This document shows, in pieces, positions 1 through 12,106 of a stretch of 64,000 nt of DNA; within the stretch, counting starts at the first letter, position 1, and each line of letters starts with the position of its first letter. The DNA comes from Rhizoctonia solani (taxonomy: Eukaryota > Basidiomycota > Agaricomycetes > Cantharellales > Ceratobasidiaceae): the NCBI RefSeq assembly GCF_016906535.1, contig NC_057384.1, forward strand, positions 1,550,001 through 1,614,000. The letters run 5' to 3'. The notes beneath the pieces are model-generated. The model ran no database searches, was not told the DNA's origin, and was given only the letters and a program-made list of their open reading frames with translations. Position numbers and translations under genes: made by a program.

Positions 1-213
1 TCATGTATGGGCAATAGGACTTCACTTCGGTGGTCGTTATCCTTAGCTATAGTATCTTATTTATTTACAAAGGCTTTCACTTTGATTACATGATCTTTCT
101 CAAGTCAGCCTGAGCCTGCCATTCATATATAAACGCATTGACAACATCGTCTATATTCCCACTACAGTCAATAACGCGATAGTGCGGAAGTCCGGAGCTT
201 CAGCTTACTAGAT

Positions 214-471
214 TTAGAAGCACATCCCCTGGGCAGTTCCTTCGCGGTAGTCGCAGCACATCTTAAACTCGTATTGATCATTAGAGCTTGGTCCGACATC
301 GCAAGTTTGCCCATTGATAAACCCGCACCCAGGGGCATAAAAAGTGTCTCCCTTGCCTTGCTTCTTGCAGCAGGCCCTACTGTCCTCATCTAAGGCACAA
401 CAGCACCATTTTGCATCAACCTGGGAAATCAAGCAAGTGGCGAGAAGTGCAAATATAAGGGTGAACTTCAT
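214..471 (-). CDS. Small secreted cysteine-rich protein, 85 aa
   Basis: The reading frame is open further upstream, but the start at 471 is chosen because it opens directly on a signal peptide: MKF followed by a hydrophobic run to about residue 20 (ending VDA). The mature part of about 65 residues holds 10 cysteines in the order CCC, CC, C, C, CC, C, enough for five disulfides. A TATAAAA box lies about 120 bp upstream and the intervening leader is pyrimidine-rich, so this is a credible single-exon gene. I do not recognise the family; it is not a clear hydrophobin, because the spacing C-CC-C-C-CC-C is absent. In plant-associated fungi such proteins are often apoplastic effectors, but that is inference. 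It lies tail to tail with the window edge and upstream of the mating-type region. Confidence 0.72.
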   Translation of the reverse strand: MKFTLIFALLATCLISQVDAKWCCCALDEDSRACCKKQGKGDTFYAPGCGFINGQTCDVGPSSNDQYEFKMCCDYREGTAQGMCF

Positions 472-590
472 GGTGACTGTATCAGTCAGTATCCTGTTCG
501 TTAGTGCGAAAAAAGATAGTTTTGGCTGTAGACTGACTGGGGTACAAGTAGTTGTTGGTGGTAGGGAGGAGAGACTCAATCCAGACGCAC

Positions 591-597
591 TTTTATA
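591..597 (-). promoter_or_regulatory. TATA box of the cysteine-rich protein gene
   Basis: TTTTATA on the plus strand reads TATAAAA on the minus strand. It lies 120 bp upstream of the chosen ATG, leaving room for a leader of roughly 90 bases. No competing start with a signal peptide lies between. Confidence 0.5.
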
Positions 598-2227
598 CGC
601 ATGACTGAACCATGGTGCAGTCAAGACAACCAAACTCAGGAAGGATATGTCACATAGGTCATAGACACTTCCCAAATGCTTTGGCTCCAACCTTGCGCAG
701 CCCCGGTTCAGAACCAGTTATTCAGTCGAGATTAGGGTCGTGGATCAATGACTTATTATTTAATAGGAGCGTGCGCACACAGGGTACCCGAGAGCATATT
801 TCTTGGCACTGCAAATCTCCCTCCCAGCGCAGGAGCTGGCGTCCAAATCAACTTTACAACTTACAACTCAATGGTGAAAACCATTGGTGCCGAGAGAATA
901 TTATACTCAGCAGATAGCTCATACAAAGGATCCGTCTGACCCCAGTTGAGAGCAACTCAATATTTGATATTCGATTGCCCGTATTGGAGACAGTGGATTA
1001 ATATCGGGCCCTAATTACCTACTTACTAAATATCAAGTTTGTCTGATCTTACGGCCAGACTCGGAGGGTCGCCTGTACTCTCACAGAATACCGAAAACAA
1101 TGGCCCAGTATTAATCTGGAGTCGGATGGCTAACTATCAATTGTTCTCATTTCGCAGGCAGTTGGCCATCGTATCCTTACAACGCTATGTTTCGGTGATC
1201 ATGGATGATACAAACACTTCACGGCATTCAATCGATGCGGGAAGGTACGACCATAACTCACATAGCATTTTGGACTAATCCCGCTTCCCGTAGAGTTGAT
1301 AGGCTCGGCCGGTCAAATTCGCCTAGCAATACCCATCTCTATCGTCAACGTCACTGGAAGTCATGGATGAAGTCATCTCAGATACATAGCAGTCATAGTG
1401 CGCAGGTACGGCCTGCTGCGGTACTTGATACAAAGACCGATCACATGGGTGGGTAAGAATCCATATACATATGAATGTGATCCGGTCATACGGAAGGTTT
1501 GGATCGCTACACTCGAATATACCCACCCTGCTTAGTCACAGATGAATGGAGAAAGAACCCTAACGTAAACAGCACTCACTTGACCCTTCCTCATCATGAC
1601 TGCTCATTGGTGCATAGTTGAATCTTGTGTATGTATGCCTATTAGAAAATTGACCAAGACAGACCCTTATCTGCCTTTTCGATTTCAAATCGCTTGTGTG
1701 CCCTCGCACAACTTACAAATAATTTGGTGAACAAATGGATCGCATATAGCCATAACCAGAAATAGGAACAATTGAAGATCAAGAGTATGTATTACCCTTT
1801 TCAGCTTTGTTCGATGATGGTAACAACACGAGCAATGTGCCAGATGTTCGAGAATACCAACAAAGGTACCAGCAAGCGAGCTTTATTGTGAAAAAGAAGC
1901 GCCCAGGTATTGGCTATAGGTATCGTAAATAGTGGAAAGGAACCACTTGACGGTGAGTGGTGGAAGTGGGTGAGCGAGTCATCTGAAATTTGTACTAGAT
2001 TATAGTGGTTCCTTAGTGCTTAGTTAGCATCGGCTCACGGCGGATGTTGATACTGACGTTTGATTGTTAACCACGAGAAATTGCATTTATAAATAGAAAT
2101 ACAACGTTAAAGTCACTGAAGAAATAAAGAGCGAAATCGTGAGAAAATCGAAGTGAAACATAAGATAGCCTGTATAGTCCCTTTGTCCCAAACTGAAAAA
2201 TATGCATTCGTTAGTGATATCGGTGAA
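598..2227. other. Intergenic, no gene recognised
   Basis: Only short open frames without protein-like composition, splice-linked partners or signal peptides are visible. I see no RNA gene or repeat in it. Confidence 0.5.
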
Positions 2228-3676
2228 TTACTTGTGCTCCGCAGGCTTTGGCTCTGCCAAATCGCCAGACCTATTCAAGCTATGCAAGTCTAGAGTATCT
2301 CGAGATTGCAGTTGTGATTCTACGTCGTTCTTGGTGACACGGTCCAAAGAGTGGCTCGGGTAGCGTGTGGTGTCCATGGTAGGACGAGCGGACGGGAATG
2401 ACACATTATGTGGGGCAGTGGATGGATTAGACGCAAGACGGTTGGTCCTGTGGCGCTTGATTAGCCGGTGCCCACAATCAAAATTCATTCCTAGGACTAC
2501 TTACCAGCCAGAATATCCTGAACCAGCCTGTTTCTTGACACCAAACCGTCCAGCAATGGACCAATACCATCTACGATACTCTGCGGTGGCTTCACCCGCA
2601 ATTCCGAAATACAGGAAAAATACGATTGCCAGAATGGGGGCAGAATATCGAGTGAATTGGAGTATGACCATGAATGGTGGGTTTAACTCGACGGATTCCC
2701 AGGCCTCGAACGTGATGTTCCCAAAGCCTTGATGCGTATCCGCCCAGCTTATCCAGGGGTTTTGTGGCGTCATGATAAAGCTGATGAGGACATAGAGGCT
2801 GAGAGGGAGAGAAAGCACCATTTCGGTTGCCGCAAGCGCCATGAGCCGTAAATACTGAGACGTATTGAGGCCAGATCGTGTAGTCGAGAGCATGTTGGAG
2901 AATTGGCGGCGTCGATTGACCAATTCACGGATGGTGAAAAAGGAGTAGAACAAGCCTACGCAGTGGATAAGAACAGGCCACATGAAAACCATTGGGATAG
3001 CAAGGAGAGTCGTGTAGGTGGCTGCAATAATGCAATCAGGTTCCGATCGAAAAACAAACCAATTGACGGTAACATACTGGGGTAACAGCCAACGTCTTCA
3101 ATGATATCATAGCGATGACCTTGAACTACAGTATCTATCGTGAAGAGTGAGCAATGGCTAAAATTGTTCCATACAGCTACCCACGTAATATCATGACAAG
3201 CACAGGAAGGCCCAGCCCGATTCCAAGGTCGAACATAGCCGTGCGGCGTTTCTACAAATTAAAGTCAGAAAAGGCAAGACAAGAATATGTGAAGCGAACA
3301 AACAGAGTTGCTATCGCCGTGAGCATATTTTGGGTGCGTGATTTGATAGAGTTTACGGTTGATGCACAGTGATGCAGCGCTCAACCCGACGCTAACCCCA
3401 ATCAGAATTTTGGCCGCTACAAGCACAAGCATTAGTCAGCACAGTAAGCGCCACTCCTCAGACGCCACACTCACAGATATCGCACCAAACCGGAGCTGGG
3501 TCAGAAAGGTTTCCAGCCCAAACGAGTGAGTTGACGAAGAAAACGAGGGTTGAAATGAACGACCAGCCAATAAAGAGGAGAGTACCGATATTACGAGCCC
3601 GCACATGCGTTGGCAAAACCAGCAAAAGTAACACGAGCGCCAGCGCACAAATAGTTGGGAATACTGGGTCGCGCAT
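2228..3676 (-). CDS. STE3: STE3-type pheromone receptor (B mating type), six exons
   Basis: This is a seven-helix G-protein-coupled receptor that binds prenylated peptide pheromone at the plasma membrane. Joined exons are 3475-3676, 3304-3416, 3185-3251, 3078-3134, 2505-3021 and 2228-2447; all junctions are GT-AG and all phases agree, giving 391 aa. Helix 1 is in exon 1 (LALVLLLLVL) and helix 2 follows. Exon 2 carries the conserved GLSAASLCINRKLY region. Exon 3 has the family signature FDLGIGLGLPVLVMIL. Exon 4 has VVQGHRYDIIEDVGCYP. Exon 5 holds helices 5-7, with RRRQF, SGLNTSQYLRLM, EMVLSLPLSLY and PWISWADTH. The hydrophilic tail is short. A pheromone precursor gene starts 1.25 kb away and is divergently transcribed, the usual layout of a basidiomycete B locus. 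It could instead be a non-mating-type paralogue, but the adjacent pheromone gene argues for mating type. Confidence 0.93.
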
Positions 3677-4930
3677 AGTAGGCTCTAATCTAAGATGTAT
3701 TTAGTGAGGAGGGGGCGTGCATAGCAAGCCCGATGCAAGCCTTGTATACTCATGGTGTTTGGGCATGTGTATCAGTAGACCCTGAGACCTCGTCGCTATG
3801 ACCCAAACAATGAGAATCCTGAATTAGACTTCTCGCACTCATCCTCAATTGTTCTGACCACTACTTTTGTTCAGTGTAGATGAAACTTGTTCGCTGGACC
3901 AAATCCACTTCATCTGGTCATAGATGAAGCTATGTCTTCTTTGCATAGCATTCGAACCGTAAAGCTCAGCCCGGAGAATAGTTTTATAGTTATAACCTAA
4001 TTGTAGTGGTGCATGAAAGAAGTATGTCCTTGCAATTGATAAATAGCAGTGCTCCAGACGAGGCCTCATGTATCGATCGTAGGCTGAACGAGGCCCGTCC
4101 CTGTTTCATAATCTACTACAGCATGTACAACCCAGTACTCGTGGCTCGACGTTGATCATTATTGCTGAATAATACGTGGATTGAATCGTAGTCACAGCCA
4201 CATGTCAAAGTTTCAGCGATAAGCGTTTGATGGTTTTATTCAATTCGGTATCTCGGGCAGTTGTCTTCTATTTAGTTATAGGTCTCCCGGTTTAAGTAGA
4301 GGAAGAGCATTTCCACTCAAACCGAATGTGGCAGGAAGTAGTATAAGGGTGCTGAAAATCATCGACGGTATTAAATCCAGATATGCTCTTGTGCTGAAGT
4401 ATGGGCGTTGAGTCAGGAGGAAACTCTTACGAGATACATAATGTGAGTGCTGGAAATTAGCAAGTGTTCGATAATAGACGCTTAAGAAGAGTTGTTTGAG
4501 ATAATACTGGAGGTAGATTAATGATGTAAGGACCCATCCACCAAGTGGTAGAGTCCGTCATTATCATCGTACGACGGGAAACTGAGATTGGAGATCATCG
4601 GAGGCCCATGGTAGCTAATTTCACCTAAGGTTATAATTATGATTCATGATCAGATATAGAGTGGTTCTTTACGTCCACCGGAAAACCCGGCAGGACTCAA
4701 GCTCGAAAATACCGCTTGGGCCATCCACGCTTCTATCATTATCTGCGTATAGCCAACTGGGAATTGACTTCATTTACGACCAATCGTAGGTAAAATAGTA
4801 GTTACTTTGCCGAATTGAATCATTAGCTCGTAACTCATAAGTGCTCAGATTTGAGACCGCACCACCCATCAATCATCATCAAAAATCTTCTCTTTCAATT
4901 GATTTCAAGCGCTAACTTTACACTGCAAAA
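3677..4930. other. Divergent promoter region between receptor and pheromone genes
   Basis: About 1.25 kb without a supported gene separates the receptor start from the pheromone precursor start. It must contain both promoters. I could not point to a specific pheromone-response element with confidence. Confidence 0.45.
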
Positions 4931-5068
4931 ATGGGTTCACTCGCTGATGTCTCATCCACCGCCACGTCTGAGTTGCCCTCTGTGGATACCGATCCTAGGA
5001 AACTCCCCAGAGCTCAGAGGAATTTATCTTACAACCCTATTGGAAGTTTCACTTGCTTCATCATGTGA
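4931..5068 (+). CDS. Lipopeptide mating pheromone precursor, 45 aa, CaaX end
   Basis: The frame starts at an ATG in the good context AAAATGG and ends CFIM-stop, a CaaX box for farnesylation, AAX proteolysis and carboxymethylation. Length (45 aa), an acidic/Ser-Thr-rich N-terminal half and the dibasic or Arg-containing stretch RKLPRAQR before the last 15 residues fit basidiomycete pheromone precursors, which are cut N-terminally to release a short prenylated peptide. A mature peptide starting near residue 31 (NLSYNPIGSFTC) is an inference. There is no intron. The STE3-like receptor 1.25 kb away points in the opposite direction. The sequence is too small for homology to be decisive, so the call rests on the CaaX end plus position. 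Confidence 0.85.
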   Translation: MGSLADVSSTATSELPSVDTDPRKLPRAQRNLSYNPIGSFTCFIM

Positions 5069-5357
5069 GATAAGTTACTCGGAGTGAGTATTATAATACG
5101 TATATATGCTCGTGGTCACACTTATAATTAGGTTCATAAGCTCAATTTGCCTAAATGATTTGAGATCCTATGCCTTCCATAAGGCCGTGGACCCTGTTTT
5201 TCCTTATTTTTCTCAGTTCTACCTATTTATGTCCATCCTTTGTTCGTGGGGGCCTTGGGTACAAAGTAATGAATGAATAATACTTTTGATTCAGTACATA
5301 TGGGCTCCAGTAAGTGTGTGGGAGGCGCGTAAGGTATCGGGATCTACTGGTATGCTA

Positions 5358-5572
5358 CCGATGAACCCCTAAAAGCGTGGATTTTCCGGATTTTAAAAAA
5401 TCGCGCGTAGTATATATGTAGAACGCTGACCAATTCCGACTTGAATTTACCTGAATCCGCACCCCGGCTCACTCCTGCGTGCCGTCGAGTCGCGGATTCA
5501 GTATTTCTGACTGCGGATGCTTGACGAAATCTGGACTTCATGCAGATTTGTTGTACTATTGGGACTCATCGT
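5358..5572. mobile_element. MITE copy A, about 215 bp
   Basis: The ends are imperfect inverted repeats: CCGATGAACCCCTAAAAG on the left, and ACGATGAGTCCCAATAG when the right end is read in reverse. The interior shares blocks with 19284-19497, such as the shared ATCGCGCGT, AATCTGGACTTCATGC and ATCCGCA words. It has no coding capacity, so it would be moved by a DNA transposase elsewhere. I could not assign a target-site duplication. Confidence 0.65.
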
Positions 5573-6842
5573 GATGTCCTCTCGGAGATCGGATATATTG
5601 TCTCATTCATTTCTAATCTATTGGCCGCATGTATGTTCTATGTGTAGGTTGTGAGGTCACATTTATCTGGCTTAGTCCAAGAAAATACACTGGTGCAATG
5701 CACATGGTTTATGCCTCGATCATGGTAAAATAGTATAGACTTATAAGTCAGCTCATATCTATCGTACACACGATATCCTTAGTGGTGCGCTTACTATAAC
5801 GTCTGTTCGTAGATGAGTATCACGGGATATCGATGAATCGATACCTTGCACCTTACGAACGATTTATAGATCTTTTTGTTCTTCAAAGAGGCCCGCGATG
5901 ATATTGTGGAGCAATCTCTGATATGACTTGGGATCTTAACAAGACAGCCCAAAAGGGCAATGAACTGTAACAGACACGGTCCACGGTCCTTATCGAAATG
6001 GCTCGATCTAAACCCGGGCCCTAGCACTAGTTACAGTCATGGGAGTGCAGGAAAGCATTATTATACCATGTACCCGGTATAAATATGTGTATTGTTTCAT
6101 AATATACAGTTCACATATAATAACTTATTGAACTATACTCTTACATCTGCACTAGACATGGTTATTAAAGCACCAATTCCTCAGTGATCCACCCAAACAT
6201 TAAACTTTCTGCGCTCAGCTATTCCCTGGATCCCTGGGTAGGCCTCGATGCATCTAGAGATTCCCACAACACTCAGCGTTATATTTAAACGTGTCTCAAC
6301 CTAATCTGTAACGGAAAATCTTCCCCCCCCCCATGACCGGGGACGTTCCTAAGTTGGGAGGACGACATTAGGTAGAAAAACAAGGGGAAAGCCCCATGAC
6401 TCAGTCTGATAGCAGTCGCCTACAGCCAACGGCCCCACGTTACCTTTAGCCTAGGGGTTTACATCACGCACTTGGGATCCTTCAGGAGAAAGTTGGAGAG
6501 GCGGCCTTGTTATCTTGGGTCCTCTAGCTCTTACGTTTACATTAGAATCCAATTCTGGAGGGTCACCTGTATTAGGAACTAAATTATATTGTGAGTTGAA
6601 AAACGGCTGGGGTCTGATTAAGTTTTCAAACAGACGAAGTTTGAACAGATTGACATATACTACATGGTGTATCAATCAAAAGTGCATATATTTACATTGT
6701 TATTGGTATGAATTGCCAATTGGCTCTTATACCTCCTGTAAACGGGCTATCGGTGGCTTGCAAAGTTAGCTGAAATTCGCGACGCCGTCAGTCTATGAAC
6801 AGATAGGGCAAGTGACATAACACACCAGTGGTGGATAAATCA
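5573..6842. other. Intergenic, no gene recognised
   Basis: The stretch is AT-rich, with a poly-C run near 6325. No open frame has convincing protein character. Nothing else is seen. Confidence 0.45.
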
Positions 6843-7323
6843 TCAGGGGAGAGTTATCAATATCAGTGTCAGAGTCTTTGGCACGTATACTAGTACAGGT
6901 CTTTTCAACGAAGCCGGTCAATATGTCAACGAGGCAACATACTGGATGCGGTTTATCCCCTCGTGACTTGGAGTAAGAGTAAAGAGCCGTGGTGTTTCCT
7001 GCCCACATAAGTGAACGTTGGTGTCTGGTTCTCCATCAAATGAGATAAAGTGACCAGTGGTCGGGTTTCTGAAGGTATAAGCCTGTTGGTCCATGTCGAA
7101 CTTCACTTCCCACTTGAGTATTATTTATTAGTTGCCTTATTTCGAAAGCATCCATTAGTTATAAAGCACGGACTTTAAGCATATTCTCTCCTGCCTCGCG
7201 AGCGCTAGATGTGCACAAACGATTTGATCCGTGTGGAAAAGATGTTGCGATGCATGCACTGCCCTCAAAACCAGCAGCAGACTTATCGATCAAATACAAG
7301 CCATCTGGAACGAGCTGGGACAT
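6843..7323 (-). CDS. Small unrecognised protein, possibly beta-trefoil-like, tentative three exons
   Basis: The start MSQLVPDGLYLID resembles the opening of small fungal beta-trefoil (ricin-B-like) lectins, and exon 2 has YTFRNPTTGHFISFDGEP, a strand pattern of the same style. The proposed exons join across an intron ending ACTCAAG at about 7117 and a 42 bp GTATGT...AAAG intron near 6910-6950, giving about 125 aa. The first intron would begin GTCCGT, a weak donor, so the gene model may be wrong or the gene may be decayed. There is no signal peptide. Function as a sugar-binding protein is only a suggestion from the opening motif. Confidence 0.35.
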
Positions 7324-7745
7324 AGTGAACTGACTGTCTAGTTAGAGGCTGTAAAAATTCAGGCGCATTCTTATACTCTAGAAATCTTGCTGCGTCATTG
7401 GTACCAGTAATCGGTATGAAGTCATAGTGCGCTATTCGGTTGAGGTAGATACTGATCGAAGTCCGCCAATGACGAAACATTAGGCCGAGTAGACTGTGCG
7501 AAATCGAATATAGTATTCTTGCTATTCTAAAAACTCAACAGATTCGCCAAGTATTGCGGTGCGGCGATATCGGTATGCTTTGCTCAACCACAAAGTTACA
7601 CGGTCATCAAGAGATTTGGGTCATAATTAAACTTGCGGCACGTGGTCACCTTACGTGATTGTTGCTCCTGACCGTTGCACGTGTTTTCCAAAAGGTTTCT
7701 CCTAACTTAATCTTCTATTCATATTTCTAAAATTACATTTAAGCT

Positions 7746-10700
7746 ATGGAGGATTGTGAAGATATTGATCAATGGGGTGAGGCTTAGTGGTTAATTTGCT
7801 TGTTACTATCTGAGGTGTGCGTCGACCAGAGGTGGCTTCTGACTCGGATTCTCATGATGACTATGAAGAATCCGACGAGCTTGACGAGTATGATAACCAG
7901 TCAACGAAAGCCGGAGACCATATTGAACCAACACGTTCTGGAGGAATAGCTCAGACTCATGAGACGGACGGAAGTGCAGAATCTCAAATTATGGGTGATT
8001 TTGAGTGTGTATTACTTCTCGTCTGCTAGCATTTCGCTCCTAACTCTTAAAGATTAACAGTCGTAAAGTGAAGGAAATACAGCTCTCCAACTCAGAAACT
8101 CAATCAATCGGGGAGGCTTGGGACTTCACTATCGCCGACTATGATCCTGATAATTTCGACCTTCAAGATGAGTTGCGCCAGGCGACTGGGATAGGGAAGC
8201 GCAAGGGGAAAGGCGTGGGTCAGGTATTTCATAGGGGTTACACCCAGAACTGAAATAGATTCTGGCAGCGTGCGCGTGGTCCTCGTCAAGTTCACTTATC
8301 GCAAGAAGTCAATCATTTCCTCGGGCAAGCACATAGTGCTTATGCATCAGGCGACCGTGAAACAGCGATCAAACTTTTGCAGGATGTGATTGCAATTGAG
8401 CCCGGGATCGCTAATGCATGGGCAACCCTTGCATTTTGTTACGAAGACGTTGGTGACACTTCGCGTGCCTTGAAATTGAGGATCATGGCTGCACATCTAG
8501 AGGGTGATGTAGATCAATGGGCGGAACTCGGTTTGAAATCAAGGTAAAGCGCTGTTATATATTTGCTTATATGAATGCTCAGCCAAACAGGGAGATTGGC
8601 TCTATGGAACAGGCCGTATATTGCTATCGTAATTCTGCCCGTTTGGACAAGACCAACCCCGATGTTTTATGGGACTATGCATTTTGTCTTCGCGAATCGG
8701 GTCAGACGCAGAAGGTAACAGTCTTCCACTGGCTATTAATACCTCTCTAATAATTTTTACGCAAGGCAATAAAAACCTATGAGTCCATCCTTCAGATCCT
8801 TCCTCACGACTTGACCATATTATCACAACTTCGTGGACTTCTTATTCAAACCGGCGATCTTTCACGCGCGATGGAATATTACTATGCGGCTTTTGAGCAC
8901 TATATCACTTCGGCACCTCAACCCGCTATCTCTGAAACTCGTGCGGATATGGTCATTGATCCGCTTCTTGCTTCATCATCTGCACCTGAAATGGTAGACA
9001 CGACCAACAGTTTTGGGTTGCGTGAGATTGCAACTCTAGCTGACCTACTCTCTGGGCTTGGCGAGCATGCTCGTGCGGTAGACGTTGTGATCCGAGGAGC
9101 TGAGTGGTTAGGTCAAGTACCCAAAGGATCCGATGAATTGAGCATAGGAGAGAGACTTGATGTTAATTTGAGGATGCGCTTGGCAGTTGCCAAACTTAGG
9201 CTGGGGGTGATCGAAGCTGGGAAGGTGAGTCGCATTGGTCTGCTCGAGTGATTGAACTTTAGAATACATGATTTACGGGCGGATGCAGGACCATGCATGT
9301 ATCATCCTTGCGCATGACGTTAATGAGTACTACGAACTTCACACAGAGCTTGCGGATGTCTTTTATGAGATCGGTCACTATGAGGATGCTGTCACCATTT
9401 ACGAGCGACTCGCATGTCAGCCCCACGTAAGTGCCCTATCTAACAGCTGAACAGTCGTGATTAAGTTTTCGTACAGACCAGTAGCCTACACGTCCTTAAT
9501 CAGATTGGATCTTGTCATAAGCAAATGAAAAACTACACTGCAGCCAGGGATGTTTACCAAAGAAGTACGTTTAACGGATCTGGTGCTGTCCTAATACTTA
9601 TCGCACCCTAGTCATCGATGTTGATCCTGAAGAGCATGATGCAAAGATGAGGCTGGCTGAAATCTATGACATTTTGAATGAAAAGCGACTGGCTTTAGAT
9701 TTGGTAAATCAAGGTAAATCAAGTCTATATGTCCCGACCGCGCATTGACCTTTTCATCAACCCCAGTTATCATGGCGAGGGAGCAAGCCCTATCTCGCGC
9801 TTCGGCCTCTGGAGCACACACACCCGCTGAAGCCTCTCTTTTTGCTGAACGAGCACCCGTGAATTCTGCTTCAATGCCAAAGAAACATGTCAACAAACCA
9901 ACATTAACTCCCGCTGAAATCCAGCGCATGGAGCGTGAACGGATTGACACCGTAGTTCGAGGTTTCAAGAGATTAAAGGAAGTGAATCCCGGCGAGATAC
10001 GCCCGAGCCTGGAAGAAGGTTCTGAGAGGAGGTGGGACGAATGGTTATCTGTGGCCGAAGAATTGGCTCGTATTTTTATGGGAGAGAAGAAATTGTTCAT
10101 TTCTGACCGCGTGCGTATATTGGGACGCGGAAGTTTGACATCTTATTTACTTCCATTTTTCAGTATAAGGAGTTTTCAGGTTTGAAGAGACAATCTAAAC
10201 GGAGTAAAACCGAAGACATAGGTATGAGATTCACTTCTGGTACAAGGCCAAACTTGAACCCCACAGGCACAGCTATCCCCAAGACAGCAACTGCCGCACA
10301 TGACTATCTGAAAGTATCCCTGTCAGAATGGCTCAAATTTTTAATTCAAGTACGTGTCTTAGAATAATGATATTCTTTCGGCGAATCTAAATTCACTTAC
10401 AGTATGCGTTCGTTATCACGAAACACAGGGGCCTTTACACTGAAGCAAGGGATTTGTTGAATAAATTATCTTTATCAAATGCATACCAAGAATGGAAGAA
10501 ACAAAATACTATCTGGTTCGCGCTGCTCAGTGAGTCCGGCAATCAAGATGGTCTCATTGCTGCTTATCGCCTTTTATCGTAGCCGTGGCTGTCCAGGAAC
10601 GGCACGTCAAGGACATAACCGAATATGCTCGCAGACTCATCACCCGACACCAGTTTAGTAACGACGCATTACGCTTGTTACTCGCTTCATTGGGCGGCGG

Positions 10701-11720
10701 AATAACTGCAGCAGAGGCCTTTGTCGATAGCGCACTACAAAAATACTTTTTCCGAGAGATGATCCAATTTGAGCGGGCTGCGAAGGGAGAGCCTGCGGTG
10801 TTTGTCGGAGGCGGCCGAAATCGGTGGGATTTTGGAAACGGGAAATCAGGAAATGACGAGGATGATGGGGAAGGTACAGGTCCTTCGGCGAAAGGATCTG
10901 GTCCGAGTGCTAGTGCAAATGCGTCCAACCCGCACCCGGTTCTGCCAACCAAGGAAAGCCCCACTTATGTAACAGCCTATGGTCAGATTTCTGGAGGCAC
11001 GAGAAGCTACCAGAGCGCGATATGTGAGTTACTAGATTATCTTCAGACATTGATTGTTCATCAGTGTTACAGACTACTTACTGAAAGCATATGATATGGC
11101 GCCCAATGACCCGGTTATATGCTTGAGCCTTGGAGCTGCATGTATCGGACGTGCAATGCAAAGACAAGCGGATAACCGAAACCATATGGTAACACAGGTG
11201 GGTTTCTGCCGAGACAGTGCGGCCGTTTCCTGAGTCAACTTCTATCAGGGGTTTGCATTTTTGTCAAAATATAGGACGATACGGGCATGCGAAAGCGCAT
11301 TAAAATCCGAAGAAGTTGATTACAACTTAGGACGAGGATTCCAACAACTTGGTAAGATTTCATCTGCGTAACGCGAGGCAGATTTCAGGTGTTATAACAT
11401 GGCTGATGTGTATTAGGCCTCCAAGCTTTCGCACAAAAGCATTACCAAGCTGCCCTGGAGAGTGTAGAAAAGCGCCAAAAAGCAGACCCAAATGCGCCGG
11501 TGCGTTTATACTACTGTTCTATTACCACTAGAGGCTTACTTGTCGACTAATCCTAACTGCCCCAATTTATGTGGCGTCCTGAAACGATGGGGATCGGACT
11601 ACTTCTGCGATTTAGCTTGGTATTGCAAAAGAGGCTGCATACAATCTCTCCCTGATCTATGTTATCTCTGGGTCAGCCCGGTTGGCCCAAGAATTGTACC
11701 GGCGCTGGCTAAGCCTCTAA
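7746..11720 (+). CDS. TFC4: TFIIIC subunit Tfc4/Sfc4 (tau131), TPR protein, 18 exons
   Basis: The protein is the TPR-array subunit of RNA polymerase III factor TFIIIC that bridges tauA to TFIIIB (Brf1/Bdp1) in the nucleus. I joined 18 exons: 7746-7776, 7830-8004, 8061-8223, 8269-8543, 8591-8714, 8766-9224, 9289-9426, 9477-9564, 9612-9713, 9767-10110, 10164-10221, 10267-10349, 10403-10529, 10583-11023, 11073-11197, 11249-11351, 11417-11499 and 11616-11720. All phases agree and the total is 1007 aa, close to the yeast length. An acidic N-terminus (residues 11-65) precedes the TPRs, which open at residue 124 with RGPRQVHLSQEV and include AWATLAFCYEDVGDTSRALKLR. C-terminal hallmarks are AMQRQADNR and EAAYNLSLIY. 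The last intron (116 bp) is the least certain and could hide a small exon. Confidence 0.94.
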
Positions 11721-12106
11721 AGCGAATACATATTCGTTGATAGCCCCATTCTTCCGTTCATCCCTGAAATATCATCAACTAAGATCATTTGTGTTATATT
11801 TTTCACCTGACTGCCACTGAATTGAGATGAGTAAAATTAAAACAATCAACCAAAACTATTACACTGTGCACATGGGAATCAGCTCGTGTACGCGGCCGAT
11901 CCTAGAAGTACACCATATAATATTACGTGCATATATCCATACATAATTTGTCAACATAACACCTCCTAAGATTGGCCTGGCAATAAATACTGCATACATG
12001 CAACAAAGATCCCAAAGTAGAATATACGATTTTTTTTTTTCGTCGACCAACAGAGTGAATCATCTATGGACTGAAGAAAGCTTGACTTGAATTGCAGGGC
12101 AAATTT
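11721..12106. other. Intergenic between two converging genes
   Basis: This is the 3' flank shared by the Tfc4 gene (plus) and the histidine kinase gene (minus). It is AT-rich, with a T10 run near 12030 and no gene. Polyadenylation signals of both genes should lie here. Confidence 0.5.

Noticed and set aside
3022..3134. Apparent one-base frameshift in the pheromone receptor after GCYP
   Set aside because: A 56 bp GTATGT...TTGCAG intron at 3022-3077 restores the frame and the expected residues.
4002..4016. Possible second pheromone end (Cys-Ser-Gly-Ala-stop)
   Set aside because: The frame has a stop three codons upstream and the aa positions are not aliphatic.
5344..5541. Open frame with similarity to a frame at 19255-19602
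   Set aside because: Both frames lie in the two MITE copies; the similarity is that of the repeat, and there is no conserved start or domain.
6918..7106. Stand-alone 62 aa ORF as a gene
   Set aside because: It is better explained as the middle exon of the tentative gene 6843-7323.
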